From assembly GCF_009649635.1 (NCBI RefSeq), contig NZ_WJII01000006.1:155903-219902 (forward strand): 64,000 nucleotides of DNA, written 5' to 3'. The notes under the pieces are model-generated. The model saw only the letters and a program-made list of their open reading frames with translations, was not told the DNA's origin and did not search any database. Below, in pieces: positions 18,216-27,471 of the stretch. The stretch is from Microbacterium sp. SYP-A9085 (GTDB taxonomy: Bacteria > Actinomycetota > Actinomycetes > Actinomycetales > Microbacteriaceae). The position numbers and the translations under genes are program-made. Position 1 is the first letter of the stretch; every line of letters starts with the position of its first letter.

Positions 18216-19145
18216 TCACCGCGAAACCCGAAGGTTGGAAAGGCGCGCGGTGGCGGTTGCGGCGATGATGTCGAGGAGGTTCCGGATTCCTGGGTCGCCG
18301 AGCCCGGGCTCGCGGACCGCAAGCAGGAGCTTCCTCTCGATCGGATCGGTGAGGCGGACGAGTTCGACGCCGTCCGGCACGGTGTCGACGGTGAGTGCGG
18401 GGACGAGGGCGACTCCGACGCCGGCTGCGACGAGGGCGACCTGGACGGAGAAGTCCATCGTCTCGGCGACGACACGTGGCCGGAACCCGGCAAGGCCGCA
18501 GGCGCGTTCGACCATCGTGTGACAGGTCACCCCGGGTGTCGGGATGATCCAGGGACGATCGCTGAAGTCGGCAAGCCGCTCGGGCGCTCCGCCGGCCGAG
18601 ATCCTGTCATCGCTGCGCAGCGCGAGCCAGACGGGTTCGCTGCCGATCGTGTTCGCGACGATACCGTTGGGCACGTCGCGTGCGACGTTGCTGTAGGAGT
18701 GGATGGCTGCGAGGTCGACGGCGCCGTTCGCGAGGGCCGCGAGGGCGTTCTCCGGTTCCAATGTGCTCAGAGTCAGTTCGAGGCCGGAATCGTTGTCGAA
18801 CAGGATGCGCTGGAAGGCGTCCGCAACGAACGTGCGAGCCGCCGAGGGAAAGGCCGTCACCGAGTAGCGCCCGACGGTGCCGGCCCGGAGGGCATCGAGT
18901 TCCAGCTCGGCCAGTGAGAGTCGGTCGAGGATGTCGTGCCCATGGGCGGCCAACAACGCCCCGGCGGCCGTCAGGGCGAGGCGGCGACCGGCGCGGCGGG
19001 TGAGCGTGACCCCCAACTCCCGTTCGAATGCCGCAAGCTGCATCGAGACACCCGGGGCGGTCAGATGCATCTCATCGGCGACGGCGGCGATGGTGCCGAG
19101 GCGCTGGAGGTCTGCCAGCATGCGGAGTTTGCGGACGTCGATCAT
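18216..19145 (-). CDS. LysR-family transcriptional regulator
   Basis: 309 residues from ATG 19145 (MIDVRKLRMLADL). The N-terminal helix-turn-helix reads GTIAAVADEMHLTAPGVSMQLAAFERELG; the rest is the LysR substrate-binding domain. The longer frame upstream crosses the intergenic promoter and was not used. It is divergent from an EamA-family transporter 88 bases away, the classic LysR-target layout, so it probably controls that transporter and itself. The effector cannot be deduced. Confidence 0.88.
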   Translation of the reverse strand: MIDVRKLRMLADLQRLGTIAAVADEMHLTAPGVSMQLAAFERELGVTLTRRAGRRLALTAAGALLAAHGHDILDRLSLAELELDALRAGTVGRYSVTAFPSAARTFVADAFQRILFDNDSGLELTLSTLEPENALAALANGAVDLAAIHSYSNVARDVPNGIVANTIGSEPVWLALRSDDRISAGGAPERLADFSDRPWIIPTPGVTCHTMVERACGLAGFRPRVVAETMDFSVQVALVAAGVGVALVPALTVDTVPDGVELVRLTDPIERKLLLAVREPGLGDPGIRNLLDIIAATATARLSNLRVSR

Positions 19146-19233
19146 GCCCCTCAATCTACCTTCAGCCAGGCTTGGGTTTCCAGTAATCATTATTAAGTTG
19201 TGGTGAGCTGTCCGGGTGAGCCATCTTCGAAGC
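19146..19233. promoter_or_regulatory. Divergent promoter region with a small dyad
   Basis: The 88 bases between the lysR and EamA starts are AT-rich around 19180-19200 and contain the 9-base palindrome TAATCATTA at 19184-19192. This is a plausible LysR site, but no T-N11-A match stands out. Confidence 0.35.
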
Positions 19234-20127
19234 ATGAAGCGTCACCGCGCCCTCCTCGCCGGCTTGGCTGTCGTCATCCTCTGGGCCAGTGCGTTCCCAG
19301 CGATCCAGGTCGCTGCGCCCGCGATGGGACCCATCGGGCTGTCCTTCGCAAGGCTTTTCATCGCGACGGTCGCGCTTCTCATCGTCGGGCTCGTCAAGCG
19401 GATCCGAGTGCCGCGGCCACGTGATCTCGGCTGGATCATCGCCTGCGGGTTCTTCGGCATGACGTCGTATCAGCTCCTGCTCAACTGGGGTGAGCTGTAT
19501 GTGCCGGCCGGGACGGCGAGCATCATCGTCGCGGCGGCGCCCCTCGTGTCGGTGGCGGTCGCGCGCATCCTGTTCGCGGAACGGATCTCCCGGATCACCA
19601 TCGTCGGCAGCGCCATCGCCCTGGGCGGCGTCGTGATCGTGTGCCTGGCCCGCAGCGGAGTGGCCCTCTCGGCGGCGGTGTGGATCGTCGTCGCCGCGAT
19701 GGTGGTCCAGGGCGCCTACCACCCTCTGCAGCGCCCGCTGCTGAGACGCTATTCGGGGCTCGAGGTCGCCTGTTACGGGATGGTCGCGGGGACGCTCATG
19801 ACGGTCCCGGTGGCCCCCTTCGCTGTTGATGGCCTGCTCGGTGCCGGGGCGGCCGCGTGGCTGGCGGCCGTGTGGCTGGGGCTGATGCCGTCGGCATTGG
19901 GGTTCGTCTTGTGGGGTTATGCCGTCGGGCGGATGTCCGTCGCCGCGTCGACGTCGATGCTCTACCTGGTCCCGCCCGCTGCCGTTCTCATCGCCTGGGC
20001 CTGGCTCGGAGAGCTTCCGATCGTCGCCGAGCTCATCGGTGGCGTCATCGTGCTTCTCGGTGTGATCACGATCTCCCAGCTGCCGCGAATCCTCGCGTCC
20101 CGTCGGACACGATCGGCCCTGGTGTGA
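19234..20127 (+). CDS. EamA/DMT-family transporter
   Basis: 297 residues from ATG 19234, starting MKRHRALLAGLAVVILWASAFP. The ten hydrophobic helices are arranged as two EamA repeats, each opening with a WxSxF-like motif and followed by ARLFIA or a similar loop. The family exports amino acids, sugars or drugs. A GTG at 19216 could add six residues. It is divergent from the LysR gene and was probably acquired with it. There is a 148-base gap to the next gene. Confidence 0.87.
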   Translation: MKRHRALLAGLAVVILWASAFPAIQVAAPAMGPIGLSFARLFIATVALLIVGLVKRIRVPRPRDLGWIIACGFFGMTSYQLLLNWGELYVPAGTASIIVAAAPLVSVAVARILFAERISRITIVGSAIALGGVVIVCLARSGVALSAAVWIVVAAMVVQGAYHPLQRPLLRRYSGLEVACYGMVAGTLMTVPVAPFAVDGLLGAGAAAWLAAVWLGLMPSALGFVLWGYAVGRMSVAASTSMLYLVPPAAVLIAWAWLGELPIVAELIGGVIVLLGVITISQLPRILASRRTRSALV

Positions 20128-20198
20128 AAAGGACACGGCCGGTGGGAGGCACAGTTCCACCCGCCCCGCCCAGAGCCGCGTCACGTCAATCTCTTGCG

Positions 20199-20263
20199 AT
20201 GTAAAAGATAGTTGACATATCTCGGCGAACCGCGTTACTCTCAATGTCAAGAATTACTGACAT
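20199..20263. promoter_or_regulatory. Doubled operator ATGTCA-N8-TGACAT
   Basis: Two 20-bp sites have the same geometry: 20199-20218 (ATGTAA, eight bases, TGACAT) and 20244-20263 (ATGTCA, eight bases, TGACAT, perfect arms). They start 45 bases apart. The first covers the -35 hexamer and the second the region just before the start codon. This is repressor-like geometry, most simply for the small XRE protein encoded in the same operon. Confidence 0.62.
20212..20241 (+). promoter_or_regulatory. Sigma-70-type promoter of the membrane protein/XRE operon
   Basis: A consensus -35 TTGACA is at 20212-20217 and a plausible -10 TACTCT at 20236-20241, with an 18-base spacer. It is followed by the ribosome site gaggagcc ahead of the ATG at 20276. 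The -35 overlaps the first operator copy. Confidence 0.55.
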
Positions 20264-20275
20264 GAGGAGCCTGAG

Positions 20276-20710
20276 ATGGTCTACCAAGAGCGCAACACCT
20301 GGATGCAGCTGATCGTGAGTGCGATCGGCATGGGCGTGTACGTCATCGTCATCCTCGCGCTCGCTGAAGGCGGCCGGCTCACCGACGTCGCGTGGTGGCC
20401 GGTCATGCTGTGGACCGTCGGCGCCAGCATTGTGGCGTCGATAGTGCTGAGCATCCTGTGGGGCATCGTCGCGGGCGCGAGGGATCCGGACGGGGTGGGC
20501 AGGTCCGATATCCGCGATCGGGACATCGCGCACATGAGCGCCCGGGTCGGGCAGTCCTTCCTCGTGATCGCCGGCCTCGGCGTGCTCGTGCTGTGCGCAC
20601 TCGAGGCCGACTGGTTCTGGATCGCCAACACGATGTACTTCGGATTCGCCGTCTCGGCTTTCGTCGGCGGCGTCGCGGGAGTCATCGCCTACCGCCGAGG
20701 ACTGGCGTGA
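20276..20710 (+). CDS. Small integral membrane protein, function unknown
   Basis: 144 residues with four hydrophobic helices (about 10-30, 40-65, 95-110, 115-137) and a polar loop GARDPDGVGRSDIRDRDIAHM between helices 2 and 3. The loop DxRDxxI followed by a helix resembles small membrane proteins that are very often encoded directly upstream of a 70-residue XRE regulator in Gram-positive bacteria. The stop overlaps the regulator start (TGATG), so the pair is translationally coupled. The role of such pairs is not established. Confidence 0.78.
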   Translation: MVYQERNTWMQLIVSAIGMGVYVIVILALAEGGRLTDVAWWPVMLWTVGASIVASIVLSILWGIVAGARDPDGVGRSDIRDRDIAHMSARVGQSFLVIAGLGVLVLCALEADWFWIANTMYFGFAVSAFVGGVAGVIAYRRGLA

Positions 20711-20925
20711 TGGTCAGGCCCACCAAGGTCACGAACACCATCCGCGCGCACCGCGAGGCTGCAGGATTCACGCAGGCCGAACTCGCCGGGCGCGTCGGCG
20801 TCACGCGCCAGACCCTCATCGCGATCGAGCAGGGCAAGTACTCGCCGACGCTGGAACTCGCCTTCCAGATCTCGCGCATCTTCGGCGTCGGCATCGACGA
20901 CGTCTTCCAGCACCCCGACCACTGA
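20710..20925 (+). CDS. XRE-family (Cro/C1-type) mini-regulator
   Basis: 71 residues, nearly all of it a helix-turn-helix domain: TQAELAGRVGVTRQTLIAIEQGKYSPTLELAF, then the conserved FGVGIDDVFQ end. Proteins of this size act as dimers on short palindromes. The start overlaps the stop of the membrane protein gene. The doubled ATGTCA-N8-TGACAT sites at the operon promoter are the obvious candidate operators. It is followed after 10 bases by an oxidoreductase gene in the same operon. Confidence 0.88.
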   Translation: MVRPTKVTNTIRAHREAAGFTQAELAGRVGVTRQTLIAIEQGKYSPTLELAFQISRIFGVGIDDVFQHPDH

Positions 20926-20935
20926 CAGGAACCCC

Positions 20936-21967
20936 ATGAGCACCGAAACAAAGCACCGCATCGACAGCCGGACCATGACCGCGTGGCAGCAGACCCACTA
21001 CGGCGGCCCCGACACGCTGCGAGCGACCGAGGTGGCCGTGCCCGAGGCGGGCAAGGGCGAGGTGCTGCTGAAGATCCACGCGACGGCGCTCAACGCCGGC
21101 GACATCCGCATCCTGCGCGGCGACCCCGGCCTGGTGCGGCTCGCGTTCGGACTGACCCGCCCGCGCACAGCCACCCGCGGCATGGACGTGGCCGGCACCA
21201 TCGTCGCGGTCGGCCCCGGAGTGGACACGGTCGCCGTCGGCGACGAGGTCATCTGCGAGCTCCCCGGAGGCGGTGGACTCGCGCCGTACGCCACGGCACC
21301 GGCATCCCGTCTCGTTGCGCGCCCCGAAACCCTCGATCCCGTTGCCGCCGCGACGCTGCCGATCGCCGGCGGCACCGCCGTGCAGGCGCTCGATGGGGCG
21401 GGCGTCTCCCGTGGCAGCCGCGTGCTCGTCATCGGCGCCTCCGGCGGCGTCGGCACGTTCGCCGTGCAGCTTGCCGCGCTGCGCGGCGCCGAGGTGCACG
21501 CGGTGTGCGGCGCGCGCAATCGCACACTCGTCAAGGGACTGGGCGCGCAGCGGACGTTCGACTACACCACGACGGATGCCGCGTCCTTGCCCGCCGCGTC
21601 CTACGACGCGATCATCGACATCGCCGGCGCGTGGACCCTGCGCGATCTGAAGCGGCTTGTGCGGCCGGGCGGTGCCACGGTGCTGGTGTCGGGACAGGGC
21701 GGCCGCGTGCTCGGGCCGATGGGGCGGATACTGGGCGCGATGGTCCGCTCGATCGGGTCGAAACGGCCGTTCAGGATGCTCGCCGCGACCTGGCAGCAAC
21801 ACGTCGTCGCGCAGCTGGCGAAACTGGCAGCCGACGGCCGAATCACGCCGGTCATCGAGCGCACGTTCACGTTCGAGGAAGGGCGCGAGGCGGTTGCGCA
21901 CGTGGACGCCGGACACACCGTGGGAAAGGTGGTCGTCGCGGTCACTCGACGGTCAGAAGCCCGTTGA
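20936..21967 (+). CDS. Zinc-free MDR oxidoreductase (quinone reductase-like)
   Basis: 343 residues from ATG 20936. GMDVAGTIVAVG, the nucleotide-binding IGASGGVGTFAVQLAAL near residue 165 and VIERTFTFEEGREAVAHVDAGHTVGKVVV are typical of the alkene reductase/quinone oxidoreductase branch of the MDR family. It reduces enones or quinones with NAD(P)H. It is the last gene of the operon with the XRE regulator, so its expression is probably under that repressor. Its 3' end overlaps the convergent MmgE/PrpD gene by 26 bases. About 90 bp of it recur as a scrap at 39102-39194. Confidence 0.87.
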   Translation: MSTETKHRIDSRTMTAWQQTHYGGPDTLRATEVAVPEAGKGEVLLKIHATALNAGDIRILRGDPGLVRLAFGLTRPRTATRGMDVAGTIVAVGPGVDTVAVGDEVICELPGGGGLAPYATAPASRLVARPETLDPVAAATLPIAGGTAVQALDGAGVSRGSRVLVIGASGGVGTFAVQLAALRGAEVHAVCGARNRTLVKGLGAQRTFDYTTTDAASLPAASYDAIIDIAGAWTLRDLKRLVRPGGATVLVSGQGGRVLGPMGRILGAMVRSIGSKRPFRMLAATWQQHVVAQLAKLAADGRITPVIERTFTFEEGREAVAHVDAGHTVGKVVVAVTRRSEAR

Positions 21968-23306
21968 GTTCGTCACACGACGCCACATTCTCGAAGTCCC
22001 GTGCGACCGCAACCACGCGAGCCGCACGATCCGCACCGATCAAGGGGTCGGCGAGGTCGGCGAACTTCAGCGACATCGCTTCCAGATGCGCGTCGAGGTC
22101 GGGGTCTTCGACGGCGGAGATGGCATTGACATTCGTGTCGATCCGCGTGCCGTCAACGAGCGCGACGCTCACGCGAGTCTCCCCGAAGCTCATGCCCTCC
22201 GCGACCTGCACGCTGACCTTGTCGCGCAAGGCCACCAAGCGCGGATCCCGTGTCTTCTCGTCTGTGAAGCCCTCGCTCGTCGTGGGTTCGCCGGCGAGCG
22301 CGAGAGCGGACACGTATCGAAGGCTGAACTTGCCCTCCAGCCCGGTCACCGGTGCGGGGATGTCGCAGGTGCCGCGGACAATCGGCCGGGCGGTGAGGAC
22401 GACGGAGACGATCTCGTCGTCGGCGAAGTCTCGCAGAGCCTTCGCCGCCCTGATCGACTCCACGGCGGAGTGCGTGCCATGGCAGCAGGCGTGCCGCTTG
22501 GCGACGACGCCTGAGATGCCGGATCGTCCGGCCAGCTCCCGGTCCACCCGGTCGACATCCAGCCGGTCGCTGTGGGTCCACTGGTACCCACGGGGCGCCT
22601 CGATCCCATCATCGGGCGCGCTGAACCCCTCCTTCGCAGCGAAAGCCGCGAATACCCCGTTCGCGGCGGCGCGCCCGGCGTTGAGGTGTTTGCCCATGGT
22701 GCCGAAGACTGCCTTGAGGCCCGAGGCCTGGGTCGCGGCGAGGCTGAGCGCGCGGCGCATAGCGTCGTCGTCGAGCCGTGCCAACACTCCAGCGGCAACC
22801 GCCGACCCGAAGACGCCAACGGTCCCCGTGTTGTGGAAGCCTCTCGCGTACGACTCTGCGCCGGTGGCGAGGCCGACCACGGACATCGCGTGGACACCTG
22901 CCGAGTACGCGACGAGGATGTCTTGACCCGTGCTGCCGAGCGCTTCACCGACCGCGAGCGCCGCAGGCATGATCACGGAGGTCGCGTGGCCCCCGACGAA
23001 GATGCTGGTGTCATCAAGATCGAGAGCGTGCGCGGCGATCGAGTTCACGAGCGACGCCTGCGACATCGAGGTCTTCGTCGCGGTGCCGATCAGCGTCGAG
23101 CGCGGATGCCCGCCTTCGGCCTCGACGAATCCCCGGGCGATCCTTGCCGACTCCTCCGAAGTGCCCGCGAGTGCCACACCCAGGTAGTCGATGAGTGCGG
23201 CCTTGGTGCGTGTGAGATCCGCCTCGGACAGACCGGCGCGCGCGATGGCCTGCACGTCGTCGACCAGCCGGTTCGTGAACGAACCTTCGATGTGGGTGGC
23301 TGTCAT
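21942..23306 (-). CDS. MmgE/PrpD-family protein
   Basis: 454 residues from ATG 23306 (MTATHIEGSFTNRLVDDV); a longer start adds only six residues. SLVNSIAAHALDLDDTSIFVGGHATSVIMPAALAVGE is the signature of the MmgE/PrpD fold, known from 2-methylcitrate dehydratase, cis-aconitate decarboxylase and similar enzymes that act on small polycarboxylates. The second half with KRHACCHGTHSAVESI completes the family pattern. It is the last gene of the leftward importer operon, 14 bases after an ABC ATPase. That fits use of an imported acid; the reaction itself is not predictable. Confidence 0.88.
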   Translation of the reverse strand: MTATHIEGSFTNRLVDDVQAIARAGLSEADLTRTKAALIDYLGVALAGTSEESARIARGFVEAEGGHPRSTLIGTATKTSMSQASLVNSIAAHALDLDDTSIFVGGHATSVIMPAALAVGEALGSTGQDILVAYSAGVHAMSVVGLATGAESYARGFHNTGTVGVFGSAVAAGVLARLDDDAMRRALSLAATQASGLKAVFGTMGKHLNAGRAAANGVFAAFAAKEGFSAPDDGIEAPRGYQWTHSDRLDVDRVDRELAGRSGISGVVAKRHACCHGTHSAVESIRAAKALRDFADDEIVSVVLTARPIVRGTCDIPAPVTGLEGKFSLRYVSALALAGEPTTSEGFTDEKTRDPRLVALRDKVSVQVAEGMSFGETRVSVALVDGTRIDTNVNAISAVEDPDLDAHLEAMSLKFADLADPLIGADRAARVVAVARDFENVASCDELNGLLTVE

Positions 23307-23320
23307 GCCGTCCTTCCTTC

Positions 23321-24445
23321 TCATTCGGTCCCGGCATCCGGAACAGGGGGCTCGGCTGGAGACCGACGCGAGCCGGCCGACACCAGCGGGCCGGATGCCG
23401 ATTCGCCCGACGTCCGAAATGGCGCGGGCGCGTCCGGGGCCGGCCTTCCGGTCTCATCCAGAGGGAAGTGGCACGCGACCAGATGGTCCGGGCGGATCTC
23501 GCGCTTGACCGGCTCGATCTGCGCGCAGACCTCCTGCGCGAACGCGCACCGCGCGCGGAAGCGGCATCCGCTCGGAGGATCCATCGGCGACGGCGGTTCT
23601 CCGAGAAGCCGCAGGCGCGGGCGCTCGTCCGGGGTGAACGAGGGGATGGCGGACAGGAGTGCGGCGGTGTACGGGTGCGCCGGCGCCCGGAAGAGCTGAC
23701 TGACGGACGCCTCCTCGCAGATCTTTCCGAGGTACATCGTCGCGACGCGATCCGCCAACTGCTGTACCACTGCGAGATCGTGCGCGATGAGCAGATACGT
23801 CAGATGGAACTCGCGCTTCAGCTCGGCGAGCAGCTCGACGACCTGTGCCTGGGTGGCTGCGTCGAGCGCCGTCACGGGTTCGTCGCAGATGACGAGTGCG
23901 GGGCGGCAGACCAGGGCTCTTGCGATGGCGACACGCTGCTGCTGGCCGCCGGAGAGTTCCGACGGCCGACGCTTGCCGTGGATGCTGGGATCGAGGCCGA
24001 CTTGGCGTAGACACTCCGCGACGGCGTCCTGTCGCTGCTTGCGCGTCATGTTCGATCTGCGCAGCGGCTCTGCCACCGTGCGCTCGACGCTCCACGTGGG
24101 ATCGAGCGCGGACGACGGGTCCTGGAAGATCATCTGGACAAGCTGGTGCCGCGCGTGTCTCGCTTTTCTGCTCCGAGAGCTCACATTCTGCCCGGCGATG
24201 TCGATGCGGCCTCCGCGCGCGTGAGGCGCGCCGATGATCGTTCGGGCGAGGCTGGTCTTCCCAGAGCCGGTTTCGCCGACGATCGCGAGGGTCTCACCGC
24301 GCGCGACTTCGAAGCTGACGCCGGCAACCGCCGACACCTTGGCGCTGCGCAGCGAGCCCGAACGCGCGACCGTGAACTCCTGTACCACTTGCTCGGCGAG
24401 GAGAGCGGGAGACCTGCCGTCCGAAGAAGTGTCACTCGCCACCAT
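23321..24445 (-). CDS. Peptide/opine-type ABC transporter ATP-binding protein (DppF-like)
   Basis: About 374 residues. Walker A GETGSGKTS, Q-loop IFQDPSSALDP, signature LSGGQQQRVAIARAL, Walker B LVICDEPVTALD, then the C-terminal oligopeptide-type extension with CRFRARCAFAQEVCAQIEP, whose Cys residues are typical. Three in-frame ATGs compete (24457, 24451, 24445). The last has GGAG with a 6-base spacer and is preferred. It overlaps the upstream ATPase gene by 14 bases. It pairs with that ATPase to power the two permeases. Confidence 0.92.
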   Translation of the reverse strand: MVASDTSSDGRSPALLAEQVVQEFTVARSGSLRSAKVSAVAGVSFEVARGETLAIVGETGSGKTSLARTIIGAPHARGGRIDIAGQNVSSRSRKARHARHQLVQMIFQDPSSALDPTWSVERTVAEPLRRSNMTRKQRQDAVAECLRQVGLDPSIHGKRRPSELSGGQQQRVAIARALVCRPALVICDEPVTALDAATQAQVVELLAELKREFHLTYLLIAHDLAVVQQLADRVATMYLGKICEEASVSQLFRAPAHPYTAALLSAIPSFTPDERPRLRLLGEPPSPMDPPSGCRFRARCAFAQEVCAQIEPVKREIRPDHLVACHFPLDETGRPAPDAPAPFRTSGESASGPLVSAGSRRSPAEPPVPDAGTE

Positions 24446-25352
24446 GCTCATCTCCATTCCGCACTTCCGCTTGGGGGTCGATCGTGCGTTGCGCCGTGCG
24501 CGGCGGATCGGCGGTCGGCACCTCCGGGTCGGCGGGAAGGCTGACGCCCGGAACGCGCGCGATCAGTTCCCGCGTGTAGGGCATGGTCGCCCGATCGAAC
24601 AGGTCCGCGGCCGGCAGCTGCTCCACGAGTCGCCCCGATCGCAGGACCAGCACATCGTCGGCCCGGGATGCTGCAAGCACCAGGTCATGCGTGATGAAGA
24701 GGACACCGATGCCGAGTCGGTCGCGCAACTCGTCGATGAGGTCCATGATCAGGGCCTGCGTCGTGACGTCGAGCGCCGAGGTGGGCTCGTCGCACAGGAG
24801 CACCCCGGGGTTCATGGACAGGGCGATCGCGATGACGGCCCGCTGTTTCATTCCGCCGGACATCTGATGCGGATAGGCGTAATACCGCTCCTTCGGTGCC
24901 GCGATCCCGACCTGTTTCATCAGGTCGAGCGCCCGCTCCTCGGCGGCCGCAGCCGAGAGTCGTTCACCGACTCGCGAGAAGCGCATGCTCTCCGCGATCT
25001 GCGGTCCGACCCGGGTTGTGGGATTCAGTGCTCGTGTGGGGTTCTGGAAGACCAGCGCGGCTTTGCTCGATGTGTAGCGTCGGCGCGCGCGCGCCTTCAT
25101 GTCGCTGACATCCCTCCCGCCTACCTCGATCCGACCGCTGACGCGGAAGATGCGTTCATCGAGCACTCCGAGGATGGCCTTCGTCGTCATCGACTTCCCG
25201 GCCCCGGACTCGCCGACCAGGGCGGTCATCCTTCCCGGTTCGACCGAGAACGAGAGCGAGTCGAGGATGGGTGCGTTCTCCCTGCCCACCACGGCGACCG
25301 TGAGATCTTCGACCCGCACGAGGGCGTTCTGCACTGTCACGGACGTGCTCAT
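24432..25352 (-). CDS. Peptide/opine-type ABC transporter ATP-binding protein (DppD-like)
   Basis: 306 residues. Walker A GESGAGKSM near residue 47, LVFQNPTRALNP, signature MSGGMKQRAVIAIAL, Walker B VLLCDEPTSALD and the His switch FITHDL. The Cys-rich end usual for DppD is absent; the C-terminus is acidic and Pro-rich instead. Its ATG overlaps the stop of the permease gene (TGATG). It is the first of two ATPase subunits of a five-gene importer with 25352-27240 and the divergent binding protein at 27619. Confidence 0.92.
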   Translation of the reverse strand: MSTSVTVQNALVRVEDLTVAVVGRENAPILDSLSFSVEPGRMTALVGESGAGKSMTTKAILGVLDERIFRVSGRIEVGGRDVSDMKARARRRYTSSKAALVFQNPTRALNPTTRVGPQIAESMRFSRVGERLSAAAAEERALDLMKQVGIAAPKERYYAYPHQMSGGMKQRAVIAIALSMNPGVLLCDEPTSALDVTTQALIMDLIDELRDRLGIGVLFITHDLVLAASRADDVLVLRSGRLVEQLPAADLFDRATMPYTRELIARVPGVSLPADPEVPTADPPRTAQRTIDPQAEVRNGDEHGGE

Positions 25353-26278
25353 CAGGACGCTCGCTTTTCCTGCAGGGCATCCGACAGCAAGTTGACGGAC
25401 GCGATCGTGGCGAACAACATGATCGCGGGCATCACGATGAGCTGGGGTGCGACGGTCATATAGCTCTGGTTCTGCCCGATGATGCTGCCCCAGCTCGGGG
25501 TGGGTGCAGGGACACCCAATCCGAGGAAGCTGAGCGCGGCCTCGGCCATCATCGCGCCGGCGATCGCGACGAGCCCATAAGCGAAGACACGACCCGCAAC
25601 GTTCGGCCAGACATGGGTCGTCAGGATCTGCAGCATCGGGACGCCGCTCGTCCGCGCCGCCACGACGTAGTCCATGTGCACCACCCGAAGGGTCTGTGCC
25701 CGAGTGATCCGACCGAAGCCCGCGATGCTGAAGAATCCGATGGCGATGATCGCGTTGAACATGCTCGGGCCGAGGTAGGAGGCGATCGCGATGGCCAGCA
25801 CGATGTCGGGGAACGCGAAGATCACGTCAAGGCACCGCATCAACACCGGCCCGAGCACCCTCTGGTAAAAGGCTGCCAGCATGCCGATCAGTGACCCCAC
25901 GATCATGCCGATCGCGATCGCGCCGAAGGCGACGGTGAGGGTCACCCGGCCTCCGACGAGCAGCTGGGCGAGCATGTCGTTGCCAAGCGCGTTCGTGCCG
26001 AGCGGATGACCGGGGCTTCCGATCGGCAACAAGCCCTCGGAGAGATCCCCCGTGGTCGCGTCGGGAAGCGAGAAGACGGTCGGGCCGAAGAAGCACGCCA
26101 GCACGATCAGGACGAGGATCGAGGCGGGGACGACCACCCCCGCGTCGCGATATCTCTTCGTACGCGTGAAGAACGTGGGCGGGGTTCCCGTCGCGGTCGC
26201 CGGGCCGGGGCTCGCCGAGGGGGTGCTGTCCAGCGGCAGCTCGGGCAGGTGCGGGGGCGACGTTTCAACCTGTGTCAC
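25352..26278 (-). CDS. Peptide/opine-type ABC transporter permease (DppC-like)
   Basis: 308 residues with a cytoplasmic Pro/Ser-rich N-terminus of about 45 residues, an N-terminal helix, then five helices of the BPD_transp_1 fold. HPLGTNALGNDMLAQLLVGGRVTL is the classic DppC segment, and the EAA-type loop reads AARTSGVPMLQILTTHVWPN. It overlaps the first permease by 4 bases and the next ATPase gene by one, so the operon is tightly coupled. It forms half of the membrane channel. Confidence 0.92.
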   Translation of the reverse strand: MTQVETSPPHLPELPLDSTPSASPGPATATGTPPTFFTRTKRYRDAGVVVPASILVLIVLACFFGPTVFSLPDATTGDLSEGLLPIGSPGHPLGTNALGNDMLAQLLVGGRVTLTVAFGAIAIGMIVGSLIGMLAAFYQRVLGPVLMRCLDVIFAFPDIVLAIAIASYLGPSMFNAIIAIGFFSIAGFGRITRAQTLRVVHMDYVVAARTSGVPMLQILTTHVWPNVAGRVFAYGLVAIAGAMMAEAALSFLGLGVPAPTPSWGSIIGQNQSYMTVAPQLIVMPAIMLFATIASVNLLSDALQEKRAS

Positions 26279-27240
26279 CGTGTTGCCTCCCTTACACGTG
26301 GATCGAGAATGGCGTAGAGCATGTCGATGGCGAAGTTGGCCACGACGACGAAGATCGCCACGATCGTCACGCTCGCCAGCGCAGCGGGCGTGTCGTGCTG
26401 GGTGACCGACAACCGGATGAGCGTGCCCATCCCGGGGATGCCGAAGATCTGCTCGATGATGACCGTGCCCGCGATGAGCCTTGCGATATCGATTCCGACC
26501 ACCGTCAGGAGACCGAAGGACGAGTTGCGCACAGCATGCCTGAAGACGAGTCGGCTGGCGCTGATGCCCTTCAACCGCGCGAGCGTGATGTAGTCCTCGT
26601 CATCAAGCTGAGTGACGAGCTCGGATCGGAAGACGCGCATCAAGAGCGGGAACAGGAACAGGCCCAGCACGATGCTCGGGAAGAGGATGTGGATCAGATT
26701 CGGTCCCCAGCCATCGCTGAACGGATTGACCCATCCGCGTGGTGAAACGATCCGGTACCGCACCGCGAGCAGATTCAGCAGCAGCAGGCCCAGTACGAAC
26801 CCGGGAACCGAGGAGCACACCAGCGCAACGCCCTGGATGATGCGGTCAACCGCCCTGCTCCGGCTGGCGACCGAGATGACCGCGAGGGTCACACCGAGCA
26901 GGATGGAGAACAGCAGACCAAGGACGAGCATCTCGATCGTCGGCAGCAGCGCGCGGCTGATCATGTCCGACACCGGCTGTCTCGGCGGCACCAGCGACGT
27001 GCCGAAGTCGCCCGTGAAGAAGTTGCCGAGCCAGGTCAGATACCGCACGAAGAAAGGCTGATCGAGATTGAGTTCCGCCCGAAGTGCGGCCTTCGCCTCG
27101 GGCGAGTAGTCCTCGCCAAGGATCGACGTGACAACGTCACCAGGGAGGATGAACATGATCGAGAACGCGAGGAACCCGGTCCCCAGCACGACGATCACCA
27201 TCTGAGGGACTCGGCTGGCCAGCACGCGAAGCATCAGCAC
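26275..27240 (-). CDS. Peptide/opine-type ABC transporter permease (DppB-like)
   Basis: 321 residues and six helices. DLNLDQPFFVRYLTW-like text followed by GDFGTSLVPPRQPVSDMI is the hallmark of DppB, and the EAA loop is ARLKGISASRLVFRHAVRN. ATG at 27240 is followed at once by the first helix. It is the promoter-proximal gene of the leftward importer operon; 378 bases of AT-rich control region separate it from the divergent binding-protein gene. Confidence 0.92.
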   Translation of the reverse strand: MLMLRVLASRVPQMVIVVLGTGFLAFSIMFILPGDVVTSILGEDYSPEAKAALRAELNLDQPFFVRYLTWLGNFFTGDFGTSLVPPRQPVSDMISRALLPTIEMLVLGLLFSILLGVTLAVISVASRSRAVDRIIQGVALVCSSVPGFVLGLLLLNLLAVRYRIVSPRGWVNPFSDGWGPNLIHILFPSIVLGLFLFPLLMRVFRSELVTQLDDEDYITLARLKGISASRLVFRHAVRNSSFGLLTVVGIDIARLIAGTVIIEQIFGIPGMGTLIRLSVTQHDTPAALASVTIVAIFVVVANFAIDMLYAILDPRVREATR

Positions 27241-27471
27241 CCCCTCGGCGTCGAGCGTTCCCCGGTCATCAGGTTCTTCCTCAGTTTCGGCATTCGTGCT
27301 CGCCGTGGCCGGGCGGCGACGGCGTCACACCGTGAACCTGGGGGGATTTTCATGCGTACCGGTCCTTTCCGGGCGCTCAAGTCGGTGGGACGACCGACTC
27401 TCCCTCGCGCCGGCACTGCACTGAGCCGACCCGAATGAAGAATCAATATATACATAAACTTGGCGCGAAAT

